Source of the DNA: Nocardioides kongjuensis
GTDB lineage: Bacteria; Actinomycetota; Actinomycetes; Propionibacteriales; Nocardioidaceae
Direction of reading: 5' to 3'
DNA: 64,000 nucleotides
NCBI RefSeq assembly: GCF_013409625.1
Contig: NZ_JACCBF010000001.1
Coordinates: forward strand, 1,364,001 to 1,428,000
A program made the translations under genes and the position numbers. Below the pieces are notes generated by a model, which ran no database searches, had not been told where the DNA came from, and saw only the letters and a list, made by a program, of their open reading frames with translations. Shown in pieces: positions 32,740 through 42,148 of the stretch. Numbering within the stretch: position 1 is the stretch's first letter; each line of letters opens with the position of its first letter.

Positions 32740-35520
32740 TCAGCCCGTCGCGACGATCCCGCGCCGCAGCAGCTTGACCAGCTGCCGGGCCGTGTCGCGG
32801 ACCGGCGTGCCGGCTGCGGCGTCGGCGATCTGGCCCGCGAAGTCGATGAGCTGCTTCATCTGGCGCACGAAGTCGCCGGCGGTCTGGTCGTTGCGGGTGA
32901 TGATCTCGTCGAGCTCCTGGCCCTCGGCCCAGCGCCAGGCGGTCCACGCGAAGCCGGCGTCGGGCTTGCGGAGGAAGTCGAGACGGTGCTCGCGCTCGAG
33001 CCGCTCCAGCTCGCCCCACAGGCGGGTCATCGCCTCGATGGTGACCGCGATGGCACCGCCCGGGGTGTTCGGCGGGCCGTCCTCGGGGCGGCGGGCCTCG
33101 TAGACGAGTGCGGAGAGCACCGCGCCGAGCTGGGAGGGCGTCAGGTCGTCCCACAGGCCCGTGCGCAGCGACTCGGCGGCGACGAGGTCGAGCTCGGAGT
33201 AGATCCGCATCAGGCCGCGGCCGCGCTCGGTGACCTCGTCGTCGTGGAGGTAGTCGAGGGCCTCGAGCACCTCGCAGACGCGGTCGAAGGTGCGCGCCAC
33301 GGTGTTGGTACGACGCTCGATCCGCGCGGAGAGCAGGTCGGTGTCCTTCTGCAGCTTCGCGTAGCGCTCCGCCCACCGGGCATGGTCCTCGCGGTCGGCA
33401 CAGCCGTGGCAGGGGTGCTCGCGGACCTGGGCGCGCAACGCCTGGATCTGCCGGGCGACGTCCTCGTCGAGCGGGCCGCGCTCGGCGCGCGGACGGGTGA
33501 GTGACAGCGGGAGCGTCCGCACCGCCTCGCGCACCTGCTGGGCGATGTCCTTGCGCTGGTGGGGGTTGCGGGCGTCGACCCGCTTGGGCAGCTTGATCCG
33601 GGCGACCGGCTCGACCGGCGTCGGGAAGTCCATCATCGCCAGCCGCCGGCCCTGCCGCTCGGCGGTGATGACGAGCGGGCGGTGGCCGTGCTCGGACAGG
33701 CCGGGGTCGACGACGACGGCGGGACCGGCGAACTTCCCGACCGGTACGACGATCACGTCGCCGGGCTTGAGCTTCTCGAGCGAGGCGAGGGCGTCGTCGC
33801 GCCGGTCCTGCCGACGTACCTTGCTCGACTCCTTCTCCAGCTCGGAGATCCGGCGGCGCAGGCCGGCGTACTCCATGAAGTCGCCGAGGTGGCACTGCGC
33901 CGCGTCGGCGTACCCGGCCAGCGCGTCCTCCGCCTTGCGCAGCTGACGGGCCAGCCCGACCACGGCACGGTCGGCCTGGAACTGGGCGAAGGACTGCTCC
34001 AGCAGCTCCCGCGCCTGGTGACGGCCGTAGGAGTGCACCAGGTTGACCGCCATGTTGTACGACGGCCGGAAGCTCGAGCGCAGCGGGTAGGTGCGGGTGG
34101 AGGCGAGACCGGCGAGCTCGCGCGGGTTCATCCCGGGCTGCCAGAGCACGACCGCGTGCCCCTCGACGTCGAGGCCGCGGCGACCGGCCCGGCCGGTGAG
34201 CTGGGTGTACTCCCCCGGCGTGATGTCGGCGTGCGTCTCGCCGTTCCACTTGCTCAGCTTCTCCAGCACCACGGTGCGGGCCGGCATGTTGATGCCGAGC
34301 GCGAGGGTCTCGGTCGCGAACACGATCTTGACCAGACCGCGCAGGTAGAGCTCCTCGACGCACTCCTTGAACGCCGGCAGCATCCCGGCGTGGTGCGCGG
34401 CGATGCCACGGGACGCGGCGTCGAGGAAGTCGTGGTAGCCGAGCACGTGGAGGTCGGCCGACGGGAGCCCGCCGAGGGTGCTCTCGACGTACGCGATGAC
34501 CTCGTCACGCTCCTCGGGCGAGGTGAGCCGGAGGTTGGCGTCGAGGCACTGCTGCACGGCGGCGTCGCAGCCGGCGCGGCTGAAGATGAAGTCGATCGCC
34601 GGGAGCAGGTTGTCGCGACGCAGCCGCTCGACGACGTCGAGGCGGCCGGGGATCCAGATGCGGCGCCCGTTGCCGACGTTGCGGCTGCCGGGCCCGCCCT
34701 GCCGGGACCCGCGTGGCTGGCGGTGGCCCTTGAGCCGGCTGGAGGCCCAGTCGTCGCGGGCCAGCTTCATCAGCTCGTCGTTGACCGGGGCGCCCTCGCG
34801 GACGAAGCCGGCGGCCGCGTCGACGTCGGTCGACGCGAACAGGTCGAGCAGCCGGCGCCCGACCATCACGTGCTGGAACAGCGGCACCGGGCGGCGCTCG
34901 GCGACGATCGTGCGGGTCGCACCGCGCACGGTCTCGAGCCACTCTCCGAACTCCTCGGCGTTGGAGACCGTCGCCGACAGCGAGATCACCGACACCGACT
35001 CGGGCAGGTGGATGATGACCTCCTCCCACACGGCGCCGCGGGAGCGGTCGGCGAGGTAGTGCACCTCGTCCATGACGACGAACCCGAGCCCGACGAGGGT
35101 CCGGGAGCGTGCGTAGAGCATGTTGCGCAGCACCTCGGTCGTCATCACCACCACGGGCGCCTCGCCGTTGATGGTGGTGTCGCCGGTCAGCAGGCCGACC
35201 TTCTCGGCGCCGTAGCGCTCGACCAGGTCGTGGTACTTCTGGTTGGACAGCGCCTTGATCGGGGTCGTGTAGAAGCACTTGCGGTCGGTCTCGAGCGCGA
35301 GGTGGACCGCGAACTCCCCCACCACCGTCTTGCCGGCTCCGGTGGGCGCCGCGACGAGCACGCCGTCGCCGTCCTCGACCGCCTTGCAGCCCTCGACCTG
35401 GAAGTCGTCGAGGTCGAACGGGAAGCCGGCGGCGAAGTCGCGGAAGACGGGGTGGCCCTTGTCCTTGCGGTACGACGCGTAGCGCTGCGCCGGGCTGAGG
35501 TGGTCGTCGTGCTCGCTCAT
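32740..35520 (-). CDS. helY: SKI2/Mtr4-like RNA helicase HelY
   Basis: A 926-residue DExH helicase. Walker A APTGAGKTVVGEF, the DEVH box, SLSATVSN and the C-terminal-half motifs LALGINMPARTVVLEKL and QLTGRAGRRGLD are complete; the C-terminal part is the helical rRNA-processing/arch-containing region of Ski2-like proteins. The mycobacterial counterpart HelY lies in the same order next to tatC, tatA and pafCB. It is expected to unwind RNA; the exact substrate is not known. There is a 4-bp gap to the MarR gene stop, so the two converge. Confidence 0.92.
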   Translation of the reverse strand: MSEHDDHLSPAQRYASYRKDKGHPVFRDFAAGFPFDLDDFQVEGCKAVEDGDGVLVAAPTGAGKTVVGEFAVHLALETDRKCFYTTPIKALSNQKYHDLVERYGAEKVGLLTGDTTINGEAPVVVMTTEVLRNMLYARSRTLVGLGFVVMDEVHYLADRSRGAVWEEVIIHLPESVSVISLSATVSNAEEFGEWLETVRGATRTIVAERRPVPLFQHVMVGRRLLDLFASTDVDAAAGFVREGAPVNDELMKLARDDWASSRLKGHRQPRGSRQGGPGSRNVGNGRRIWIPGRLDVVERLRRDNLLPAIDFIFSRAGCDAAVQQCLDANLRLTSPEERDEVIAYVESTLGGLPSADLHVLGYHDFLDAASRGIAAHHAGMLPAFKECVEELYLRGLVKIVFATETLALGINMPARTVVLEKLSKWNGETHADITPGEYTQLTGRAGRRGLDVEGHAVVLWQPGMNPRELAGLASTRTYPLRSSFRPSYNMAVNLVHSYGRHQARELLEQSFAQFQADRAVVGLARQLRKAEDALAGYADAAQCHLGDFMEYAGLRRRISELEKESSKVRRQDRRDDALASLEKLKPGDVIVVPVGKFAGPAVVVDPGLSEHGHRPLVITAERQGRRLAMMDFPTPVEPVARIKLPKRVDARNPHQRKDIAQQVREAVRTLPLSLTRPRAERGPLDEDVARQIQALRAQVREHPCHGCADREDHARWAERYAKLQKDTDLLSARIERRTNTVARTFDRVCEVLEALDYLHDDEVTERGRGLMRIYSELDLVAAESLRTGLWDDLTPSQLGAVLSALVYEARRPEDGPPNTPGGAIAVTIEAMTRLWGELERLEREHRLDFLRKPDAGFAWTAWRWAEGQELDEIITRNDQTAGDFVRQMKQLIDFAGQIADAAAGTPVRDTARQLVKLLRRGIVATG

Positions 35521-35587
35521 CGGGGTCCCCGCGAGGTTGTGGGCTGGAGGAGCGAAGCGGGGGAAGCACAGAACCTCGTGGGGTGAT

Positions 35588-36457
35588 TCATGCGATCACC
35601 TGCAGGGCTCCCGGGACGGACTCGACAGTCAGGGGCAGCGGACCGAAGCGCTCGCCGTCGGCGTACCCGACGATGCCGGAGCAGGCGACGGTCACCCGGC
35701 GCACCCGGTGGCGCTCGTACTGCGGATGGGTCACGTGACTCCCGTCGAACAGCTTCGGATAGGTCCGCACCAGCTCGCGGCGGGTCAGCGGCTTGATCAG
35801 CACGACGTCGAGCAGCCCGTCGTCGAGCAGGGCACCCTCGGTGATCCGCAGGCCGCCGCCGAAGGAGGGGCCGTTGCCGACCGCCACCAGCGTCGCCTCG
35901 ACCTGGCGCTCGACGCCGTCGAGCTCGAGGACGTAGCGCAGCGGCCGGAGCACCGGGAGCTCGGCGAGGGTGGCGAGGTTGTAGCGCATCTGCCCGCGGG
36001 GCCAGCGCATCCGGTTGGCGCGCTCGTTGACGACCGCGTCGAAGCCGGCAGCCAGGACACAGCCGAAGTACCGGTCAGCGATCCTGGCCAGGTCGACGGT
36101 GCGCGGGGCCCCGTGGAGGATGCGTACGGCGGCCGCGGCACCGTCGCCGCGCGGCAGGTCGAAGTAGCGGGCGAAGTCGTTGCCGGTGCCGGCGGGCAGG
36201 ATGCCGAGCGGCACGCCGGTGCCGGCGACCGCCTGGATGCCGATGTTGACCATCCCGTCGCCGCCGCACACGACGAGCACGTCGGGCTCCTCGGCCGCGG
36301 CCACGCGGGCCAGGTCGAGGGCTTCGTCGGCGTCGCGGCCGGTGAGGGCCGTCGTACGCCATCCGGCGCCGTGGAACCGGGGCAGCGCCTCGTCCCGCAT
36401 CCGCGCACCCCGCCCCTTGCCCGAGGTCGGGTTGGTCAGGACGATCGCGCGGGGCAC
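35588..36457 (-). CDS. Diacylglycerol/lipid kinase family protein
   Basis: A 289-residue DAGK-catalytic-domain protein. NPTSGKG and VLVVCGGDGMVNIGIQAVAGT (GGDG nucleotide-binding motif) and GILPAGTGNDFARYF are diagnostic. Family members phosphorylate diacylglycerol or other lipids (YegS/BmrU type). GTG start at 36457. It lies between helY and tatC on the same strand, in the position occupied by an equivalent gene in mycobacteria. Confidence 0.9.
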   Translation of the reverse strand: MPRAIVLTNPTSGKGRGARMRDEALPRFHGAGWRTTALTGRDADEALDLARVAAAEEPDVLVVCGGDGMVNIGIQAVAGTGVPLGILPAGTGNDFARYFDLPRGDGAAAAVRILHGAPRTVDLARIADRYFGCVLAAGFDAVVNERANRMRWPRGQMRYNLATLAELPVLRPLRYVLELDGVERQVEATLVAVGNGPSFGGGLRITEGALLDDGLLDVVLIKPLTRRELVRTYPKLFDGSHVTHPQYERHRVRRVTVACSGIVGYADGERFGPLPLTVESVPGALQVIA

Positions 36458-36480
36458 GGGTGAAGGCTAGCGCCGCGGTG

Positions 36481-37323
36481 TCAGAGCTCGAGCGGGCTGG
36501 CCTCGTCGGGCGAGAGCCCGGCATTGATGGCCCGGCCCGCGCGACGCCGGTCGTTGAGCCGCGCGATGACCTCGGAGAGGAGGAACAGCACGATCATCGG
36601 CACCGCCATGAACGTCATCGTGAACGGATCCGTCGACGGGGTGGCGGCCGCGGCGAAGATGAAGGTCCCGATGACGATCCACGGCCGCGCGGCCCCGAGC
36701 GCCTTGCCCTTGACCACGCCGGCCATGTTGAGGAGCACCACGAACACCGGGATCTCGAAGGCGACGCCGAAGACCAGCAGGGTGCGGGTGAAGAAGCTGA
36801 GGTACTCGTTGAACTCGACGAGGTTGGTGAGGTCGGCCTGGGTGAACCCGATCAGGATCTCCAGGCCCTTCGGCAGCGTGACGTAGCCGAGCGCGATGCC
36901 ACCGAGGAAGAGCGGGCCGGCGATCACCGCGAACAGGATCGTCCAGCGCTTCTCGTTGGAGTGCAGGCCAGGGAGGACGAACGCCCAGATCTGGTAGAGC
37001 CAGACCGGGCTGGTGCCGACGACGGCAGCGATGCCGCACAGCTTCAGGTAGAGGATGAAGCCGCCGGCGACGCCACTGGTCGTCGCCATCGTGCGTTCGG
37101 CACCCAGCGCCTCGCGGGCCTTCTGGTAGGGGTCGTTGATGACCGCGAAGATCGGGTCGAAGAAGAAGAGCGCGACGATGAACCCGACGAGCAGCACGAA
37201 CGCGGCCTTGAGGATCCGCGCGCGCAGCTCGCGCAGGTGGTCGGACAGCGCCATCCGCCCGTCGTCACCGACGGGATGGACGGGCTTCCCGATGAAGAGC
37301 TTGAGAAGTCCCGTGAACGCCAA
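36481..37323 (-). CDS. tatC: Twin-arginine translocase subunit TatC
   Basis: A 280-residue, six-helix membrane protein. The conserved cytoplasmic N-terminus MALSDHLRELRARILKA and the motif FVLPGLHSNEKR are present, as is EIPVFVVLLNMAGVV. With TatA it exports folded proteins carrying a twin-arginine signal. It starts at TTG, 3 bp downstream of the tatA stop on the same strand; a longer N-terminus of about 23 residues precedes the conserved region. Confidence 0.95.
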   Translation of the reverse strand: MAFTGLLKLFIGKPVHPVGDDGRMALSDHLRELRARILKAAFVLLVGFIVALFFFDPIFAVINDPYQKAREALGAERTMATTSGVAGGFILYLKLCGIAAVVGTSPVWLYQIWAFVLPGLHSNEKRWTILFAVIAGPLFLGGIALGYVTLPKGLEILIGFTQADLTNLVEFNEYLSFFTRTLLVFGVAFEIPVFVVLLNMAGVVKGKALGAARPWIVIGTFIFAAAATPSTDPFTMTFMAVPMIVLFLLSEVIARLNDRRRAGRAINAGLSPDEASPLEL

Positions 37324-37326
37324 GGG

Positions 37327-37590
37327 TCAGGCGTTGTTCTCGCGGCGCTCGTCGACGATCTCGCCCTCGGCGATGTCGTCGGCGGCGTTCAGCTCACCGG
37401 TCGAGGTCGTGGGCTTCTTCTCGTCGTCCTCGTCGTCGCGGAGCCCCTTGGTCTCGGCCTTGAAGATCCGCAGTGCCTGGCCCGTGCCGCGGGCGAGGTC
37501 GGGAAGCTTGGCGGCGCCGAAGACCAGCACCACGATCGCCAGGATGACGAGCCACTCGGCGCCCTGGGGCATTCCGATCAGGGGAAACAT
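37327..37590 (-). CDS. tatA: Sec-independent protein translocase TatA
   Basis: An 87-residue protein. One transmembrane helix (EWLVILAIVVLVFGAAKLPDLARG) is followed by the amphipathic helix and a highly acidic tail (DDEDDEKK). This is the pore-forming partner of TatC. ATG at 37590 with GGGGAAACAT context: the start is MFPLIGMPQGAEWLV. tatA-tatC is directly downstream of pafC, as in mycobacteria. Confidence 0.93.
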   Translation of the reverse strand: MFPLIGMPQGAEWLVILAIVVLVFGAAKLPDLARGTGQALRIFKAETKGLRDDEDDEKKPTTSTGELNAADDIAEGEIVDERRENNA

Positions 37591-37649
37591 CGGCGGGGAC
37601 CAACTCTCGATCGTCGGGTTGTGCTGACGTGGATCATCCTACGCCGCTC

Positions 37650-38657
37650 TCACCGGTACAGACTGAGGGTCTCCTGTGCGCGAGCGGTGAAAGTGTCGGT
37701 GAATTCCGAGGGGTGGACCACCGTCGCGTGCGGCGCCAGCCGCAGCAGCAGCCTCGTCAACCACCTGCGGTCCACCACCACCAGGTCGACCTCGGCCGAG
37801 CCGTCGTCGTTGGCACGCACGTCGCGCATCGGGTAGTAGTCGGTCGCCCACCGCGCCGGGGGCTCCAGGCGGAGGGTCACGATGGTCGCGTCCGGGGCGG
37901 CGTCGTCGGTGAACAGCCCGTCACTGAGGTCCCGCGGCGCGCGGGCCGGGACGGTACGCGACGTCGGGAGGAGCTCGGCCTTGGTGATCCGGTCCAGCCG
38001 GAACAGCCGCTCGCCCTCCGCACGGTGGCAGTGGGCGTCGAGGTAGGAGAACACGCCGTGGGTGACCACGCCGTAGGGATCGACGACCCGCTCGGACTCC
38101 TCGTCGCGCGAGGGCACGAAGTAGAGCAGCCGCAGCTGCCGGCCGGTGGCCACGGCCTGGTCGACGAGCGCCGTCAGCTGGGCGGCGACCACCTGCTGGG
38201 CATCGCGCGGCGAGGGCGTGATCTCGACGTGCGGTGCGCCGGCGGCGGCCTCGAGCTTGGCGAGCACGCGGTCGACGAGCTCGGGATTGGCGCCGGCGGC
38301 CGCGGTGTCGCGGAGCATCCGGAGGGCGACGATCATCGCCGAGGCCTCCGTCGCGCTCAGCCGCAGCGGCCGGGCGAGGTAGTCGGCGTTCTCGACCCGG
38401 ATCACGCCCTCCGTGACCGGGCTGCCCTCCTCGGTGACGATGGCGTCCAGGTCGACGTCGATCAGGTCGTCCGGCAGCCCGCCCGGCAGTCCGCACATGA
38501 ACAGGACCTTGAGGTCCTGCACGACCTGCTTGGGCGTCGTACCCAACAGCTGGGCGGCCTCCTCCAGCCGGACGCCGTCGCGATGGTGCAGGAACGGGAC
38601 CAGGGTCAGCAGCCGGGCCACCTGGTCCCGTGCGCCCGGTGCGGGGGTGCGGCTCAT
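37650..38657 (-). CDS. pafC: WYL-domain regulator PafC
   Basis: A 335-residue WYL protein with an N-terminal winged helix (DQVARLLTLVPFLHHRDGVRLEEAAQLLGTTPKQVVQDL) and a central WYL region (RQLRLLYFVPSRDEESERVVDPYGVVTHGVFSYLDAHCH) plus a C-terminal WCX domain. PafB-PafC form a heterodimer that activates the DNA-damage regulon independently of RecA/LexA in mycobacteria. The ATG overlaps the pafB stop by 4 bp. Confidence 0.92.
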   Translation of the reverse strand: MSRTPAPGARDQVARLLTLVPFLHHRDGVRLEEAAQLLGTTPKQVVQDLKVLFMCGLPGGLPDDLIDVDLDAIVTEEGSPVTEGVIRVENADYLARPLRLSATEASAMIVALRMLRDTAAAGANPELVDRVLAKLEAAAGAPHVEITPSPRDAQQVVAAQLTALVDQAVATGRQLRLLYFVPSRDEESERVVDPYGVVTHGVFSYLDAHCHRAEGERLFRLDRITKAELLPTSRTVPARAPRDLSDGLFTDDAAPDATIVTLRLEPPARWATDYYPMRDVRANDDGSAEVDLVVVDRRWLTRLLLRLAPHATVVHPSEFTDTFTARAQETLSLYR

Positions 38658-39616
38658 CCGGCCACCTGCTCGAGGCGGGCGACGACCTGCTCCCGGATCG
38701 CGGCCGGCTCGACGAGGACGACGTCGGGACCGTGCGACAACACCTCGTCGGCCAGGCCCTGGGTGGGGCGGACCAGCACCAGCCGGTCCCAACCGGTCCG
38801 GTCGTCGGGTCCCTCGACGCCGACCTCGATCCGCTCCGCGGAGCGACGCAGGCCGTGGCCGGCTCCGTCGCGGACCAGCAGCACGGCGGTCGTGCTCGGC
38901 GTCGGCGGCGCCATCCGGCGGGCGATCTCGCGCACGTCGGTCTCCGGCGGGACGTCGTAGGCGCGCGGCGGGCCCACCAGCTCGACCTCGCCCTGCACCC
39001 GGGAGAGCCGGAAGACCCGCTCGGCGGCGCGGTCGGCGTCGTACCCGACGAGGTACCAACGCCCCGAGTACCGCACGACTCCCCACGGCTGGACCCGGCG
39101 CCGCATCGGGGCGTCCGCGTCCGGGCGCTGGTAGTCGAACTCGATCGCGTTGCGCTCGCACACCGCGACCCAGCACTTCTCGAACGCCGGCTCCTCGGCG
39201 GTCAGCAGTGGTCGGGCGATCTCCAGGGCGTCCAGGTCGACGTCGATCCCGGCTGCGGTGAGCTTGCGCACGGCGTCGGTGGTCGCCTGCGCCATCGTCG
39301 CGTGCTGCCACACCCGCGAGGCGATGCCGACGACGGCGGCCTCCTCGGGCGTCAGCTCGACGTCGGGCAGCGCGAACGCCTCCGGCGGGACGCGGTAGCC
39401 GACCTCGTCCTCGAAGAGCGGGTCGATCGTCGCGACCTCGACGGGCACGCCGAGGCTGCGCAGCTCCTCCTTGTCACGCTCGAACATCTTCTCGAAGGCG
39501 TCCGGGCGTGAGTCCGGGTACAGCAGCTCGCGGATCCGCTCCTTGGCGATCGGCCTGCGCTGCACCAGGAGCATGATCAGCAGGTTGAGGAGACGCTCAC
39601 TCTTCGGTGCTGGCAT
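38654..39616 (-). CDS. pafB: WYL-domain regulator PafB
   Basis: A 320-residue WYL protein. The HTH is in LLVQRRPIAKERIRELLYPDSRPDAFEKMFERDKEELRSLGVPVE, the WYL domain in NAIEFDYQRPDADAPMRRRVQPWGVVRYSGRWYLVGYDADR. It partners PafC. It overlaps the FKBP gene by 20 bp upstream and pafC by 4 bp downstream, so all are co-transcribed from pafA onward. Confidence 0.92.
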   Translation of the reverse strand: MPAPKSERLLNLLIMLLVQRRPIAKERIRELLYPDSRPDAFEKMFERDKEELRSLGVPVEVATIDPLFEDEVGYRVPPEAFALPDVELTPEEAAVVGIASRVWQHATMAQATTDAVRKLTAAGIDVDLDALEIARPLLTAEEPAFEKCWVAVCERNAIEFDYQRPDADAPMRRRVQPWGVVRYSGRWYLVGYDADRAAERVFRLSRVQGEVELVGPPRAYDVPPETDVREIARRMAPPTPSTTAVLLVRDGAGHGLRRSAERIEVGVEGPDDRTGWDRLVLVRPTQGLADEVLSHGPDVVLVEPAAIREQVVARLEQVAG

Positions 39617-40703
39617 CCGTGCTCGGCTCGGCGCTGGGGTCGGTGGCGCCGTCGGTCGGAGCCGCGCCGTCGGTCGGCGTGGCCTCGGGGGCCGGCTCCG
39701 GCTTCGGCGGGGTGTCGGCGGCGTCGAGGATGTCGACGACGAAGTAGAGCGTCGAGTTGGCGGGGATGTCCTCGCCCTGGGCCTTGTCGCCGTAGCCGAG
39801 CTTCGGCGGGATCTGGATCAGCACGCGGCTGCCGACGGGCAGGCCGACGAGGGCCTGCGACCAGCCCTTGACGACGCTGGCGTCCTTGCCGCCGACGACG
39901 GCCTCGAGGCCCGTGCCCTTGGAGTAGTTCTCGTCGAAGGGCTTGTCGGCCCCCGGGATCTGGCCGAGGTAGTGGGCCAGGATGGTCTGGCCCTTGGTGA
40001 CGACCGGGCCGGAGCCCTTGGTCAGCGTGGCGACCTCGAGGTCACCGGACGGCTTCGGCGTGCCCTTGAAGTCGAGGCCGGTCGGCGCGCCGTCGGTCTC
40101 GACGATCTTCGGCGCCCACGCCGGTGCAGCCTCCTCGGTGCCCTCCGGGCCGGCGATGCCGGCGATGTCTGCGACGAAGAGGAGCCCGTCCTCGTTGCCG
40201 ATGTCGAGGCCCGCCAGCAGGCTGGCGGCCTGGCTGCCGAGGTAGCCGCCGAAGGCGACGTCGCTGCCCACGGTGACCGCGATGCGGCTGCCGACCTTCT
40301 GGCCCGCCTTGATCTCGTCGGCGAAGCCGAGGGACAGCAGGTCGGTCAGGGACTGCGGCTCCTTGTCGGTGCCGACCGTGACCAGTGTGCTCAGCGACGT
40401 CGCGTCGTAGCTGTCGAACGGGACCTTGTGCGTCCAGCCGTCGGCGAGGGTGAACTCCACGCGCACCACGTCGCCCTTCTTCAGCGTCGCGCCGTCGCCC
40501 TCGGTGATGACCTTCGCCGCCGGCTTCTTCGCGGTCATCACGGACTTCCAGTCCAGCTTCGGCGCCTCGCCGACCGGGCCGCTGATCGTGACGGCGTCGA
40601 GGCCCTTGACCTCGTCGGAGTCCGATCCGCCGCACGCGGCGAGCGCGAGGCTCGCCGGCAGCAGGGTCGACAGGAGGAGCACGGAGGGACGTCGCAGGCG
40701 CAT
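39597..40703 (-). CDS. FKBP-type peptidyl-prolyl isomerase lipoprotein
   Basis: A 368-residue secreted lipoprotein. The signal peptide ends in LALAAC-GG. Two FKBP-like regions follow: the N-terminal one is degenerate, the second carries GSGPVVTKGQTILAHYLGQ, VVKGWSQALVGLPVGSRVLIQIPPKLGYG and NSTLYFVVDIL, a complete FKBP domain. The last 40 residues are Thr/Ala/Glu-rich. It helps fold proteins outside the membrane. I chose ATG at 40703; a GTG and TTG lie two and four codons upstream. Confidence 0.9.
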   Translation of the reverse strand: MRLRRPSVLLLSTLLPASLALAACGGSDSDEVKGLDAVTISGPVGEAPKLDWKSVMTAKKPAAKVITEGDGATLKKGDVVRVEFTLADGWTHKVPFDSYDATSLSTLVTVGTDKEPQSLTDLLSLGFADEIKAGQKVGSRIAVTVGSDVAFGGYLGSQAASLLAGLDIGNEDGLLFVADIAGIAGPEGTEEAAPAWAPKIVETDGAPTGLDFKGTPKPSGDLEVATLTKGSGPVVTKGQTILAHYLGQIPGADKPFDENYSKGTGLEAVVGGKDASVVKGWSQALVGLPVGSRVLIQIPPKLGYGDKAQGEDIPANSTLYFVVDILDAADTPPKPEPAPEATPTDGAAPTDGATDPSAEPSTDASTEE

Positions 40704-40742
40704 CAGCACGCGCAAACCCTACCGAGTGCCCGAAGGCTTGTG

Positions 40743-42104
40743 TCACATGCCGTCGATCAGGCGTTGCACGCGCTCGTCGTACGCCCGGAACGGGTCCTTG
40801 CACAGCACGGTGCGCTGCGCCTGGTCGTTCAGCTTGAGGTGCACCCAGTCGACGGTGAAGTCACGGCGCCGCTCCTGCGCGCGCCGGATGAACTCGCCAC
40901 GCAGCCGCGCGCGGGTGTTCTGCGGCGGGACGGACTTGGCCTCGAAGATCTTCAGGTCGCTGCTCACCCGGGCGACCGAGCCGCGCTTCTCCAGCAGGTA
41001 GTAGAGGCCGCGGCCGCGGTGGATGTCGTGGTAGGCGAGGTCGAGCTGTGCGACCCGGGGGTGGCTGAGCGGGATGCCGTGCTTGGCGCGGTAGCGGTCG
41101 ATCAGCTTCCACTTGATGACCCAGTCGATCTCGCGGTCGACCAGGCTGAGGTCGTCGGACTCGACGGCCTTGAGCCCGCGCTCCCACAGGTCGAGGGACC
41201 GCTCGATGATCGGCGTGGAGATGCCGCGGCGGTCGACGAAGTCGCGGGCCTTGGAGAGGTACTCGCCCTGGATGTCGAGGGCGCTCGCCTCCCGGCCGTT
41301 GGCGAGGCGGACCTTGCGGCGGCCGGTGACGTCGTGGGAGATCTCGCGGATCGCCCGGATCGGGTTCTCCATCGTGAGGTCGCGCATCACCACGCCCTCC
41401 TCGATCATCCGCAGCACCAGGTCGCACGAGGCCACCTTGAGCATCGTCGTCGTCTCGCTCATGTTCGAGTCTCCGACGATGACGTGGAGGCGGCGGTACT
41501 TCTCGGCGTCGGCGTGCGGCTCGTCGCGGGTGTTGATGATCGGGCGGCTGCGCGTCGTCGCGCTGCTCACGCCCTCCCAGATGTGCTCGGCGCGCTGGCT
41601 CACCGAGTAGCTCGTGCCGCGTGGCGTCTGGGTCACCTTCCCGGCGCCCACGATGATCTGGCGGGTCACCAGGAACGGGATCAGCACGTCGGCCAGCCGG
41701 GAGAACTCCCCGGCCCGGGAGACGAGGTAGTTCTCGTGGCAGCCGTAGGAGTTGCCGGCCGAGTCGGTGTTGTTCTTGAACAGGTAGATCTCGCCCGCGA
41801 TCCCCTCGTCGTGCAGCCGCTGCTCGGCGTCCAGCAGCAGGCCCTCGAGGACCCGCTCCCCCGCCTTGTCGTGGGTGACCAGCTCGGTGACGTCGTCGCA
41901 CTCGGGCGTGGCGTACTCCGGGTGGCTGCCGACGTCGAGGTAGAGCCGCGCACCGTTGCGCAGGAAGACGTTGCTGCTGCGGCCCCAGCTGACGACCTTG
42001 CGGAACAGGTAGCGCGCGACCTCGTCGGGGCTCAGCCGCCGCTGTCCGCGAAACGTGCACGTGACGCCGTACTCGTTCTCGATCCCGAAGATCCGACGGT
42101 CCAT
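40743..42104 (-). CDS. pafA: Pup--protein ligase PafA
   Basis: A 453-residue ligase of the glutamine-synthetase/carboxylate-amine fold. It activates the C-terminal glutamate of Pup with ATP and joins it to substrate lysines. [15 protein letters not shown], the [16 protein letters not shown] catalytic region, [18 protein letters not shown] and [14 protein letters not shown] ATP-binding stretches are intact; the C-terminal domain is present. ATG start at 42104. The gene is separated from pafB by the FKBP gene and is divergent from a Rieske oxidoreductase gene. Confidence 0.96.
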   Translation of the reverse strand: MDRRIFGIENEYGVTCTFRGQRRLSPDEVARYLFRKVVSWGRSSNVFLRNGARLYLDVGSHPEYATPECDDVTELVTHDKAGERVLEGLLLDAEQRLHDEGIAGEIYLFKNNTDSAGNSYGCHENYLVSRAGEFSRLADVLIPFLVTRQIIVGAGKVTQTPRGTSYSVSQRAEHIWEGVSSATTRSRPIINTRDEPHADAEKYRRLHVIVGDSNMSETTTMLKVASCDLVLRMIEEGVVMRDLTMENPIRAIREISHDVTGRRKVRLANGREASALDIQGEYLSKARDFVDRRGISTPIIERSLDLWERGLKAVESDDLSLVDREIDWVIKWKLIDRYRAKHGIPLSHPRVAQLDLAYHDIHRGRGLYYLLEKRGSVARVSSDLKIFEAKSVPPQNTRARLRGEFIRRAQERRRDFTVDWVHLKLNDQAQRTVLCKDPFRAYDERVQRLIDGM

Positions 42105-42148
42105 GTACGCACATTACTGCTGTGGTGGGCAGCGGGTACCGCACTCGC